Shown here one piece after another: positions 33,344 through 42,713 of a stretch of 64,000 nucleotides of DNA. The notes under the pieces are model-generated. The model did no database searches. It saw only the letters and a list, made by a program, of their open reading frames with translations, and was not told the DNA's origin. Source of the stretch: Tricholoma matsutake. Taxonomy: Eukaryota > Basidiomycota > Agaricomycetes > Agaricales > Tricholomataceae. The DNA lies in contig AP026550.1 in assembly GCA_026075535.2 (NCBI GenBank), forward strand, positions 9,796,001-9,860,000, given 5' to 3'. The first letter of the stretch is position 1. Each line of letters opens with the position of its first letter. Made by a program: the position numbers and the translations under genes.

Positions 33344-33983
33344 ATCTTGTCAAGTATGATAACACTGGCTTTCCTCTTGCATACTGTCTTCTGTCCACAC
33401 TAGATGGAAGTCAGATTGGGAAGTGAAAGTGCGCACTTGAAGCATGGGCTCAGGAACTCCGAAACCGATACCATGTCATGCCCATCTTTGTTCATGTTGA
33501 CAAGGATATGGCTGAGATTGGAATGTCAAGGATGGTTTGGACCAATGCAAAAATCCAAATTTGTTGGTGGCATCTACGCAGAGCTGTCCATGAGTGTGTA
33601 TCAAAAACTAAGCTCTCAACCACACCTTACAGTTCGACATGAATTCCCCTTTATTGATATCACCTTTATTCCCCCTGGGCGGTGTGACCCCAAAGAACAT
33701 GAAGGTGGTCATGACAATGACATCACCACATATGGGGGTCCAGCCTCTGCAGCCTCCACGTCCCCATGCCCTCATTCTTCATATACTGCAGCCATCCCAG
33801 CCAACAACCAGTTCCCCATCTGTCCTGCAGGATACGTGCAACCAGGTGATGGGGTCCTCCACTTCCAAACCACCAATCATGATTGGGCATGTCAGGAAGG
33901 AGAACCAACCTGCAATGGCACCAGCTATATTCAAAGCCGTCGGCAGTTCCATGTGCCACCATCTAGATTTACCAGATGATACT
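33344..33983 (+). pseudogene. Mutator-like (MULE) transposase fragment
   Basis: The frame from 33344 gives DNTGFPLAYCLLST, a stop, ALEAWAQELRNRYHVMPIF, VHVDKDMAEIGMSRMVW and TNAKIQICWWHLRRAV. The Asp of VDKD and the C-W-W-H block are hallmarks of MULE transposases in basidiomycetes. After a frameshift near 33640 the frame gives EFPFIDITFIPPGR and EHEGG. Zinc finger and SWIM parts are not seen. Terminal repeats were not found. Confidence 0.65.
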
Positions 33984-34249
33984 GTATTTCAATTGCCAAA
34001 TACATGTTTTATTATTATTTCTGCTTTATGATGCTTTTTCTACTTCAACCTCTCTACTCAACTTCCTTACTGACTCAAACTGCCCACCATTCTTTCTATT
34101 TATTTGACAGTAAATTGAATTACTTAAGCAACTGAAAATTGAACCATGGACAATCTGCCTACCTTAAGAGTGGGTGAGGGCAACTGAAATGCTGTGATGT
34201 TATAGTGGGAAGTGACATTATGAATCACCTTTGAGCATCAGCAATATCA

Positions 34250-34400
34250 GGGCAGTCTACCAAGAACTACATAGCACTCCATAGTGCCATAGTGCCATAG
34301 CATGGTTCTTTAAGTTTGAAGAACTCCATAGTAGCACCCTCATGCTATGTAGTACTCTGTAGTAACACTTTCATGCTACATAGCACTCCATAACATATTA
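34250..34400. repeat. Short repeated words CTACATAGCACTCCATA
   Basis: CTACATAGCACTCCATA occurs at about 34267 and 34376, with further CATAGTGCC and GTAGTA variants between them. This is a local minisatellite-like patch. 33990-34250 and 34400-34560 contain nothing else. Confidence 0.45.
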
Positions 34401-34559
34401 GCCAAGCCTATCTAACCATTTTGAGACTTGCCCCAAATGTTTCTTGCTCAATTAGATCTCAGTTACATGAGGTTCAATCCGAAATAGTCAAGAACAAAAA
34501 TGCCATTACAGCAATTACAGACACTGTCAATGACCTCATACTGTTACGTAAAGTCTAAT

Positions 34560-35345
34560 ATAAAATAGATAATGTCCATGTCGGCTGCACCTACAATCCA
34601 CCCTGTGAGCAGAGGCTCGCAGGGCTGGGGTGGGTGCTGCATTGTTCATCATCATTACTCGGATGTGCCCCCTGTGGTTTTGTCATGGCGCCCCATCCCC
34701 ATCCTCATTTTGTCATCGTCATCTGTCCTCGCACCATTGTCCACCCTGCGAGCAGTTGCTTGCAGCGGTGGGGGCAGGTGCTGGATCGTCCATTGTTGGC
34801 AGCAGAGGGGGGTCAGGGGGCAACAGTCATCATCGTCGGTAGTAGTACCTAAAAGTTGTGTTAGTAACAATGCAATGAAAAGAGAAAAGGAAAGAAAAAA
34901 AACTTACCTCAGTTCAAGAGACGTCAACGACGTCTCTTGGGGCCCATTTTTCATTTTCTTTGCCGTTGTTCCTGCCCCTGTTGCTCCCTGTTTCCACCCC
35001 GCGAGCAGTTGCTCGTGATGGCAGTTGTCCCTCGCGTCCCCATCTCCTGTTCATTGTTTGTCATTCCTTGTCCCATCCTTGTCCTGCTATCCCTTGTCAT
35101 TGGCTGCTAGCACCCATGATCCACCCCGCAAGCAGTGGCTCACAGGGCTGGGGGCAGGTGCTGCATTGTTCGTTGTCGTTGCTCTGTCATCCACTGGGGG
35201 TTAGGGGTGTTTCGTGAGCTTACCTCGCGGGTACCCTGCTTCCCGGGTTTCCTGGTAACTCCATGGGGTCTCTTAACCCCGAACAACCCCCTCACATCCA
35301 ATTTGGATGGGGAGGAGGGGGCAGGTGTGTCGTGCATCATTGTAG
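34560..35345. mobile_element. Hairpin-bearing repeat block F, element A/D relative without defined ends
   Basis: Contains four GAGC...GCTC hairpins (34606, 34751, 35004, 35130) in C/T- and GT-rich DNA. Between them, on the minus strand, is an intron-like segment 34849-34907 (GTAAGT, TTACTAAC, CTTTTAG). Its donor lies 7 nt from a perfect hairpin, CAAGAGACGTC / GACGTCTCTTG (34915-34939, loop AAC). A second acceptor-like TTTTAG with an upstream T tract lies near 35356-35430. No inverted terminal repeats were found, so the limits are approximate. Confidence 0.5.
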
Positions 35346-36093
35346 GTAGTAGATAACCTAAAAAAAACTGAAAAAAACACTTAGTACTTGAAAAGGGAAC
35401 AATGAAAGTAATACTTAATTTACTTTGTGTTTAGAGGCCTCAGGCTCCTCAACATGAGTCGATGTCCGAATACGGGCATGATGTGGGAATTTTGCAGCCA
35501 CGCAGTTCGCCGTTTGCTGTTGATGGCGCGGCATGGGAGCGGTGTTGGCGGCTGTTGATGGAGGTCAGAGGTGGTTGGGGGTCAGAGGGAGAGGTGGTGG
35601 TGAGAGGCAATGGTGTCAACGGTAGTGGTAGTGGTGAGCTGTCGTGTGGCAGGTTTGGGCATGGGTCATGGGTCACAACAATGTAACCTGTACCCATACC
35701 CATGGTATACTAAACCCATGCAGATCCCCAGCGCTGCTGCTGTTTTGAGAGTGGCGGTTGAAGCGACCGGTTACAGAGATAGTGGGATGGTGGGCACGAT
35801 AGTGAGAGGGGAGAGGAGGGAAGGATGCAGCAGCATCATGGAGGACATACGATGGGGCATCGACAGCGGTGGGAAATGTTCATTGTTGATTGGAATCGTT
35901 GGATATTTGAAGCTCAAGGACACATGAAATGCATGAGGGCAGGGTAACTCAACTTGGTTGGATGCACAAAACTCGAAAAAGTGGTCATGTTCAACGAGCA
36001 CAGCCCTCCCCCCTTGACACTTCCCAAAAACAGAAATGCTGACAAACCTTGGGTCTTGATGCCTGACCAAACAATCAATGAAGACAACAACAA

Positions 36094-36187
36094 CAACGAG
36101 CTCAGGAGCAGCTCGTTGGTAAGTTTTTTTTTTTTCCTTTCACTATTGTTTTTTTTTTTACTGAGTATACATACTGTTGCTATGCAG
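36094..36187 (+). other. Hairpin abutting a T-rich intron
   Basis: CAACGAGCT and AGCTCGTTG (36094-36118) pair around a 7-nt loop and are followed immediately by GTAAGT and a T tract. TACTGAG and the acceptor TATGCAG complete a 69-nt intron (36119-36187). The surrounding 35440-36090 is GGTGGTGG-rich then unique, with no protein. Confidence 0.5.
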
Positions 36188-36732
36188 GTAATGGGCCACC
36201 TAAGGACATCTTGCCCCTCTAGCACAGAGGGGATGCCTCTCACTTTGATTACACATGGTCAAACAATGGACAGGGGAGTTGGGAGGATGTATGTTGCACC
36301 TACAGTTAGTCCATGTTATATTTGTTGTTCTGGAGCAGTTTTGATCCTGGCCCATCCAAAATGATAAAAACCTCAGAAGTGGGCCACTTGCTCTGAAACA
36401 TGGAAAATAACAAAGATGATGGATCATGGAAGTTTTTGGGTATTGGAGAAAGCCCTAGCCTGTATGAACAAATTCCAGTATCCAACTCCCTGAGATTCTA
36501 TGTTGAACACTAGTTATGGGAAAAACCAGAACCAGTAGGCCAGATATTACCAATTTCATCAATTTTACCCCAAATAGCTCTGGGTTTGGGAACATCTCAT
36601 CAAGGTGCTATTTTGACATTACAGGAATGAAGATCAGTACATTGGCCACTTAGTTAACCCCCCATATGTATCAGTATTCTCCTAGTTCAGCTTTAAACAG
36701 TGGGTGGCCCATTACCTTAGGTGGCCCACTTC
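36188..36732. repeat. Possible inverted-repeat element with GGGCCACCTAAGG ends
   Basis: TAATGGGCCACCTAAGG at about 36188 is mirrored by CCTTAGGTGGCCCA at about 36714-36727, with more GGGCCAC words between (36378, 36649). Target duplication is unclear. The interior has no coding potential that I can see. Confidence 0.35.
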
Positions 36733-36776
36733 CTGAACCTTGACAGTACATCAGTCTACAAACTGAGCAAGGCCCA

Positions 36777-37600
36777 ATGACGACAAAAGCAACGACCCCA
36801 GCCCTGGACACACAGCGGCGCCTACAACGAGCAAACCGGGCGGATATGACAAGGCAGCGAAACGGGGCGGCGAGAATGACAGCAACCGGGGGAATGGGGG
36901 CCACAGTGAGTGGGGATGCGAGAACCATGGGGAGCAACGCGAGGGAAGGCTGGTCAATGCCATCGAGTTCATGTATGCTCTCTTCTTTTTTTTTTCTACT
37001 AATTTTACTTTGTTTCTACATAAACGAGAGGGGCAAACGATGGCACCAGACGAAACGGGGCGAATGCCAGCCCAGGAAAGGGAGGACTAGACCAAAGGCA
37101 GGGAGCCCCCAACGACCACGAGGGACCACTAGCGGCGAGGGGGAATCACCACCGACGAAAGCGAGCCCTCAACGACACAGGGAGCTACTGACGGCAACGA
37201 TGAGCCCCCCACAACGACGGGGAGCGACCACCGGCGAGGACGAGGGCCCCTAACGACGATAGGGACCTGCCACCAAAGAGGGAGCACCACCACCGGCCCC
37301 CAACGATGACGGGGAGCGAGGGAGAGCTCAACAACATGGGGAGCCACCAACAGCGACGATGAGCCCCCCACGACGAGAGCCACCACCGAAGAGGGGGGAC
37401 CACCACCAGCGAGGGAGAGCCCCCAATGACCATGAGCCCTCGTGGCAACGATGAGCCCCCAGCGCCGCGGGAGATCCACCTATGGTGGTGGTGCCCCTCT
37501 CCTGTGCAACCCGCACCTCCTTCGCACTCCATGCATGCCAGGGCTTTTTCTAATTTTGTTTTCTCTTCTTACTTAGATTCCCTCGCAATATGTGCAAGGT
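36777..37600. repeat. GC-rich degenerate minisatellite with T-rich intron-like gaps
   Basis: Words of the type CAACGACGGGGAGCCACCACC recur through 37090-37460 with a period near 36 bp. They are bounded by T-rich intron-like stretches (36974-37022 with CTACTAAT, and about 37536-37576 ending TTACTTAG). The composition resembles the exons in the hAT element (27310-27500). Open frames on the minus strand are low-complexity and not supported. 37600-38700 has no gene I can support; 35753-35815 and 37966-38030 share a diverged GACCGGTTA...GGGATGG block. Confidence 0.45.
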
Positions 37601-38719
37601 ATATAATTTGTGTGATACTTTAACAATCACGTGTCGCACAAAACTTGCCGCATTCACTTAATTGACGTAACGTAGTCGACCTGAATCATATCATATCATA
37701 ATTGATGTGATGAAACTGCTCTTGTGTGTCCCTCAATATAATTTCACCTTTCGAGTCAGAAAACGGCGAAGGCATGATGTATAGAAGTACATATGTACTT
37801 AGTTACGGCGACCAGCGTCTCTTGGTAAGAATGAGAAAGCCATCCAGCATTGGGTCTTTCCTTTTTGAGCCCAGAATTGCCTTTTTTGGGTTGGGGGTCG
37901 GCAGGTTGCTTATCCGAGTTTGACAACATAGGTTCAGGAATTCTGGTCGTGAGTACCCCTTGGGTGGTCGAAGTGGCCGGTTATGGAAATGGCGGGATGG
38001 AGGCATGACGGCGAGAGGAGGAGGGTATATGTGTTATGTTTGGCTGATGGGGATGGTTTATTTGGTCGGTTCACGTGCTTCAGTGTCCTTGGTTCAAAAA
38101 GAGCCCATGGCTCGATTCGAGCCATGTAACTCTCAACACAGGTGTTCATCACCTTGTCCTTGTTCCTCCCAGTGTTACTTCCAATGCTCTGCCCACTGCA
38201 CCTGGTTCTCTTGCGATTGATCCCCATGCTAATCCTCCAACTATGCAAGTGTTAACCACTGCAGAGCATCATGAACTGCTTGAGAAATTGCCAACCATGT
38301 TGACTGCTGTAGCTTCCCAATTGATAGTTCGTTCCGTTGACCACGACTCACACAACATCAAGGGAGGGCGATGGGACCAGTTGCACCATGAGACACGGAG
38401 CTACCACCGGCGAGGAGAGACCAACACGAGTCCCCTGCACTGGGTTACCGCGACGACTAATTTGAACCCTTAGCTCGGAGCTACCTCCTGGCTTAAATAC
38501 AAGTGATTTAAAAACTCATCCTTCATTCGTTCTTGTTAGGCTCTTCGTTCACACAACCGTTTCTCCTCAGCTCTCCATAACTGTCATCTGGTCTGGACAA
38601 ACTTTTCAGCTGCGCTAGGCTGTGCTTTCCACAAGAGGGACACCACATTATCCTGTACCTATTTAAATTTCAACAAATCATTCATAGAAGCCTCACAACG
38701 TTGTCACAACGAAAACATC

Positions 38720-39262
38720 ATGTCCCTTCCAAGGCCGTGTTGCTGCTGTCACCGCGGACGTGTGCACTCTGTACAATTTGCTCCCCTACCCATTAGGCAG
38801 CATCCTAGATCTCCGCCTCGAAACTCACCGGATGTGGATGAGATCAGATCTCCACGTCCTGCTCCTTTGGCAATAGAACAGGACGAAACACATATCTCTT
38901 ACCCTCGATCTCCCTATCCACTCTCACAGACCCAGATGGGTGCAGTGCGCATTGGCGAAACGGTGTACAAGGAGCTCCTCGCTGTATGCACGAACGTCGA
39001 GTCTCTGGAAGACAGTATACAGAGTGAACCTACCATCTCATGTGTTCACAGTCACACTGCAGATCTTTGCGAGGCCTCCTCGCATTCTGCACTAAGGGTC
39101 AGATGCAGGAAGCATACGACAGGGGATTACGGAGGTCAACACCTAACCACGCCAAGTGTCAATTCTCCACCTCCTGATGTCTTCGCGTTTCAGTCCCTCT
39201 CTGAAGCCCTTCTGGCAGGAGAAATAGTCCCGTTGTCGGTGTGTGAATACAGAAAGGATTAG
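38720..39262 (+). CDS. Orphan protein, intronless, 180 residues
   Basis: An intact frame from MSLPRPCCCCHRGRVH to CEYRKD. The N-terminus has a Cys cluster (CCCC). A Pro/Ser/Arg-rich segment with repeated (S/P)RSPP-like words follows, then an ordered middle (MGAVRIGETVYKELLAVC) and a Pro-rich tail ending in FAFQSLSEALLAGEIV. No signal peptide, membrane segment or known domain. The ATG is preceded by an A-rich context (GAAAACATC) and an AT-rich GCTTAAATAC about 225 nt upstream. The codon pattern and absence of stops favour a real gene, but nothing confirms expression. It overlaps by 4 nt the end of a minus-strand crinkler-like remnant. Confidence 0.45.
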   Translation: MSLPRPCCCCHRGRVHSVQFAPLPIRQHPRSPPRNSPDVDEIRSPRPAPLAIEQDETHISYPRSPYPLSQTQMGAVRIGETVYKELLAVCTNVESLEDSIQSEPTISCVHSHTADLCEASSHSALRVRCRKHTTGDYGGQHLTTPSVNSPPPDVFAFQSLSEALLAGEIVPLSVCEYRKD

Positions 39263-39613
39263 AATCCCAAGCGACAGAGGAATAGACATTCAGTATATTC
39301 CGGTCTAGCATAATGAAACCGAGCGTAGAAAGAGTTGCTACAACTTTGTTTTATGACAACATGAAGATGCTCATGCTCAGGAGCAAAAACGTCCGCCAAC
39401 TCCTCCACGGGCAAAGACAAGGACTCCTCCTCAACGAGGCCTAGGGAAGCGACATTCCCTTTTAGTTTGTTGTCAACACAAATGGAGACTTTCCAGAGAA
39501 TGAGAATGTCTGCAGGAACATGATTAAAGGCTGACTCCTTTTCCTCGAGTGTCAAGTACTTGAAAGATGTGACTGCGATCATGGCCAAGCACCAAGCAGT
39601 GGGGCTTCAAGAT
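39259..39613 (-). pseudogene. Crinkler-like N-terminal (ubiquitin-like) domain, frameshifted
   Basis: One minus-strand frame gives LKPHCLVLGHDRSHIFQV (39557-39613). The next frame gives EKESAFNHVPADILILWKVS, then LGLVEEESLSLPVEELADVF and HLHVVIK. This order (L-x-C-x-V-x-G start, LxLWKVSI core, L-x-V-x-E-L-x-D-x-F and HVIV end) matches the crinkler-type N-terminal domain found in many Agaricomycete proteins. About 20 codons and the frame are lost between the two halves, and the usual C-terminal effector domain is missing. In oomycetes crinklers enter host nuclei; the role of fungal versions is unknown. 39620-40030 upstream shows only low-grade ORFs. Confidence 0.6.
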
Positions 39614-40085
39614 GACATACTTAGATGCCGCAATAAGTTTGCAACCAACACGTGCCTGTGCGTGTGTGCGAGTCCCGTGACGCCATTTCCTTCGTGATTG
39701 GTTAGGGTAAACCCTAAGAATCGTCAACCTTGAAGCTTGAAGGCTTGAACCAGTCAGCTACATAGTGTGTTGAAGTTTCGGTTGAACCTCGGAAAAAGCA
39801 CTGTGGGAATAAATTACTTTTACTGCGCCCCGTGACTGGTTTGGAGTCTGGGACTGAGAGAATTTTTGATTGTTTTTCATTTGTTCCAGACATGGCTCCA
39901 GAGCCTTGAGAATGCAGTAGCTTCACTCCCTCCTTAGATTGTGTCATTGATTGTGGCGGGGTAGCATTGTCAAACACATTCCAACTCTGCCCATAACACC
40001 AACTTTCTAAAATTTTCTAGATTCTTACGGAAAGTCACTCCCACATCTTGATTCTTGCCAGCAACTGGCTGCAGGCACACATGCA

Positions 40086-40170
40086 GAGGCTCAGGAGGGT
40101 TGCCTCCTGCACCTCTCATGTAAGTTTTCTTTCTATTGTTATTACTCTACTGATGATTATTTACAAACAG
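40086..40170 (+). other. Hairpin next to a T-rich intron
   Basis: GAGG-CT-CAGGAGG and CCTCCTG-CA-CCTC (40086-40115) form a stem with one internal loop and a GTTG loop. After 4 nt comes GTAAGT, then CTACTGATG and AAACAG (intron 40120-40170, 51 nt). Flanking exons have no recognised product. Confidence 0.45.
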
Positions 40171-40452
40171 ACCACATATACGGAATGGGAACGGGAACCA
40201 CGATGGCATGAGGGGTTTGCAAGCCGCCGCAATGACAGGAATGACCACCACCACCAAGACACATCCGTAATCGAAAAAGTCAACAGAGAAGGACAGCAGA
40301 CTCGTAATAGTATGGTAGATCGATCCGCCGCGGCTATCACGCCCATGATCATATGAATCTGAAAAATATATCAAGGGAAAATACATAAATGCAGTATCGA
40401 GAACGTATAGGACATTATCAGACAGTGCAAGAATCTTGCGCTGCTCCATCAA

Positions 40453-40888
40453 TCAACCAAGTACCGTTTTAAATTGATAATCGTGAACGCCTAATTATGC
40501 CCGTCAGAAAAGCCAATCATAACCGATTTTAGTACTCACCCTCTGCTTCCAACAGCTGCCGAGCAATAGCCTCTCGTTCACCCTCTTCAAATTGCGGAAT
40601 GAGCTTGGGATCCATATCTTTGTACCCTTTAAACCATCCAGACTGAGTAATGACCATATAATCGATGCCTGCAACTTCCCCAACATCCCGGAAGTTTACG
40701 TGATAGGAACGAACTTTGCTGAGAATGACCCTACAGACGGTGGGGTTGTTGCGAGGTAGATGAAGCTCTTTACCGCTGATGTTTGACGCCCATGCCACAG
40801 CACTCTCTGCGCTCATCACAAAGCCTCCCAGCCGTACACGGCGAGGGTAGCGTAGCGGAGGGGCGCTTGAATCAAGGGATTTCGACAT
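40453..40888 (-). CDS. Small conserved-looking protein, two exons, apparently intact
   Basis: Exon 1 is 40540-40888 and exon 2 is 40453-40490, joined across a 49-nt intron (40491-40539) with GTGAGT, a TTCTGACGG branch region and AATTAG. Phase 1 is kept and the product is 128 residues, from MSKSLDSSAPPLRYPRR to VHDYQFKTVLG. It has an ordered centre (RVRLGGFVMSAESAVAW, VCRVILSKVRSYHVNF) and an acidic helix (EEGEREAIARQLLEAEG). No known domain, signal peptide or membrane helix. The start at 40888 was chosen over upstream in-frame codons because those lie in AT-rich, intron-like DNA. It lies directly downstream of, and on the same strand as, the broken transporter gene. Confidence 0.55.
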
Positions 40889-41302
40889 GAATAACTGATC
40901 TCGTTTATAAGACAAAACATATTGACCATTGTAATCAAAAATCGACTTACGAGGTTGAATGTTGAAATAGATGTTAAGGACAAATAATAGCAAATAACAC
41001 GCATAAAGGTGGTGTTTATCACGTGATACAAACGTGGCTTAGTATATTATCTGAACAACGCCGTCAGTATCAAGCTTTTTGCACCTTTCCTCGGTGAGTA
41101 TTAGGCCGCTTGGTTGACCGCTCAGCACTCAGAGCTGAAATTTGATTATCATGTCAGTCATGGCTACGCTTGATCAGCCTGCTCAACTGCCGCTTGCTCT
41201 TCAGTTCGAAATTCCACCATCAGTAGCGAATCATATCAGTCAGATCGATCGATGGGTTATTTACCACCTCAAAAAAACAATTTTGTCCAACGTTCATCAT
41301 AC

Positions 41303-42713
41303 AGTAGAAGTTTTGTCCATTTAGCTGTTGAAGGAACTGTAACATGATCCCATTAGTGGTACGCTTCCATAGATTATTTCTCGTCGAGAAACATTCCATC
41401 CAGGTGGCTTTTCCGCCTTCGTTTTCTACCCTGATAGCATATTCAAGCTCCTCGACGGCCTCATCCACAAGGCTGTCGTCTAATGGTACACCATTCAGAT
41501 TGGCAACAACTTGGCGTGCCTCTTCTTGTCTACCAGTTCCAACTAAGTGCCGGCTGCGACCAAGGGATTAGTCCATATACGTGGAGATAATTAAATTCGT
41601 GACACTCACGGTGATTCAGGCAAGAAAAAGATGCCAGAAAAAAGAATCCCTCCCCAAATAAGTTGCAACCCAATTGGGATGCGCCACGATGCCGCGGTAT
41701 GGAGATGATGTGTTGAAAGATCAAACACAAAGCTCAAAAAAAGGCTAACCGGAGACACACAATGACTATCAAGGATTATAAACGTAGGCCTTATACGCAC
41801 CCGATGAAGATTTGCGTTTGATAGAGCACCAGGAGAGCACCTCTCAGTGCTTTTGGCGCCGTTTCTCCATTGTAAAGGCTTTACCACAAGTCACATCAGT
41901 CTTTAACAAGACTAGGACATGCCCATACTCACGGAACGATAGCTAATGATAATTAGATATCAAAAACAAATTTTCGACGTTCAAGACAGACTCGCCTGAA
42001 AGTGCTCCTACGCCAAGCCCAGCAACCAAACGGCCTGTTGAGATCTGTACAATAGACCGTTGTGTTGCTATCTGGATGGCCACACCAATCATAAAAATTG
42101 CCGTCCAGAGGAGAATGGAACTACGACGGCCAAACCGGTCAGAGGTGAACGCCTGTCCCACAGCCCCGCTATAATATGGTAAGGGGATATGAACAGCCGT
42201 GAAGAAGATGTCACTCACACGAAAGTCCTATTACGATATACGGTCATAAACTAGACTAAACGATTCAAAGCATTCGTGCCACTCACCCAGCAGACAGCAA
42301 TGACGTGATAATCGACTGCCTAGCGCTCGATAGGAACATTTTTCCATCCGTGCCCATCTGGCCAAATCGATCGACGAAGTCTGGCATGATTAGGCATCCC
42401 TGATTCATCCATGGATCTTAATCTTATCAGAAGACACACCAAACACTCACTGAAATAACACCAATGTCATATCCGAACAAAAATCCTTTGTGTAAAAATT
42501 TCGTCCTGCATAGAGCACCATGAGTTACGGATAAAAGTATTGGAAAGACAGAGTGCTTACAGCATGCATACTGCTGTTCAACATGCTGCTTAGTTACCTC
42601 CTGCGAAATACTGAGCTAGAAGACAAAATATGAAAGGCATAGATTGACGTACCAAACGCAATGAAAGCGGCGAGCAGAACTGCCCTCCTGTTCGTGGGAG
42701 CCGCTCTCGCCAT
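41303..42713 (-). pseudogene. Hexose transporter (MFS sugar porter), N-terminal half only
   Basis: Nine exons join into one open frame of 288 codons: 42653-42713, 42451-42485, 42287-42399, 42219-42227 (9 nt), 41996-42168, 41933-41942 (10 nt), 41801-41878, 41610-41744 and 41303-41553. The product starts MARAAPTNRRAVLLAAF, then FLFGYDIGVISG (TM1), PDFVDRFGQMG, SLLSAGTFVGAVGQAF, SDRFGRRSSILLW (the D-R-x-G-R-R loop 2-3 signature), GRLVAGLGVGALSAIVPLYN (GR motif), LPESPR (the PESPR motif before the central loop) and LQQLNGQNFY at the start of TM7. These are the signatures of plasma-membrane sugar porters. Introns are 50-59 nt except the first, whose acceptor is uncertain. Intron 41943-41995 begins GCGAGT, a GC-AG intron. 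After the exon ending at 41303 nothing resembling TM7-12 is found, so the gene is 3'-truncated. Confidence 0.85.

Noticed and set aside
37129..37532. Minus-strand ORFs of about 115 codons in GC-rich DNA
   Set aside because: Low-complexity translation of the CAACGACGGGGAGC minisatellite in several frames.
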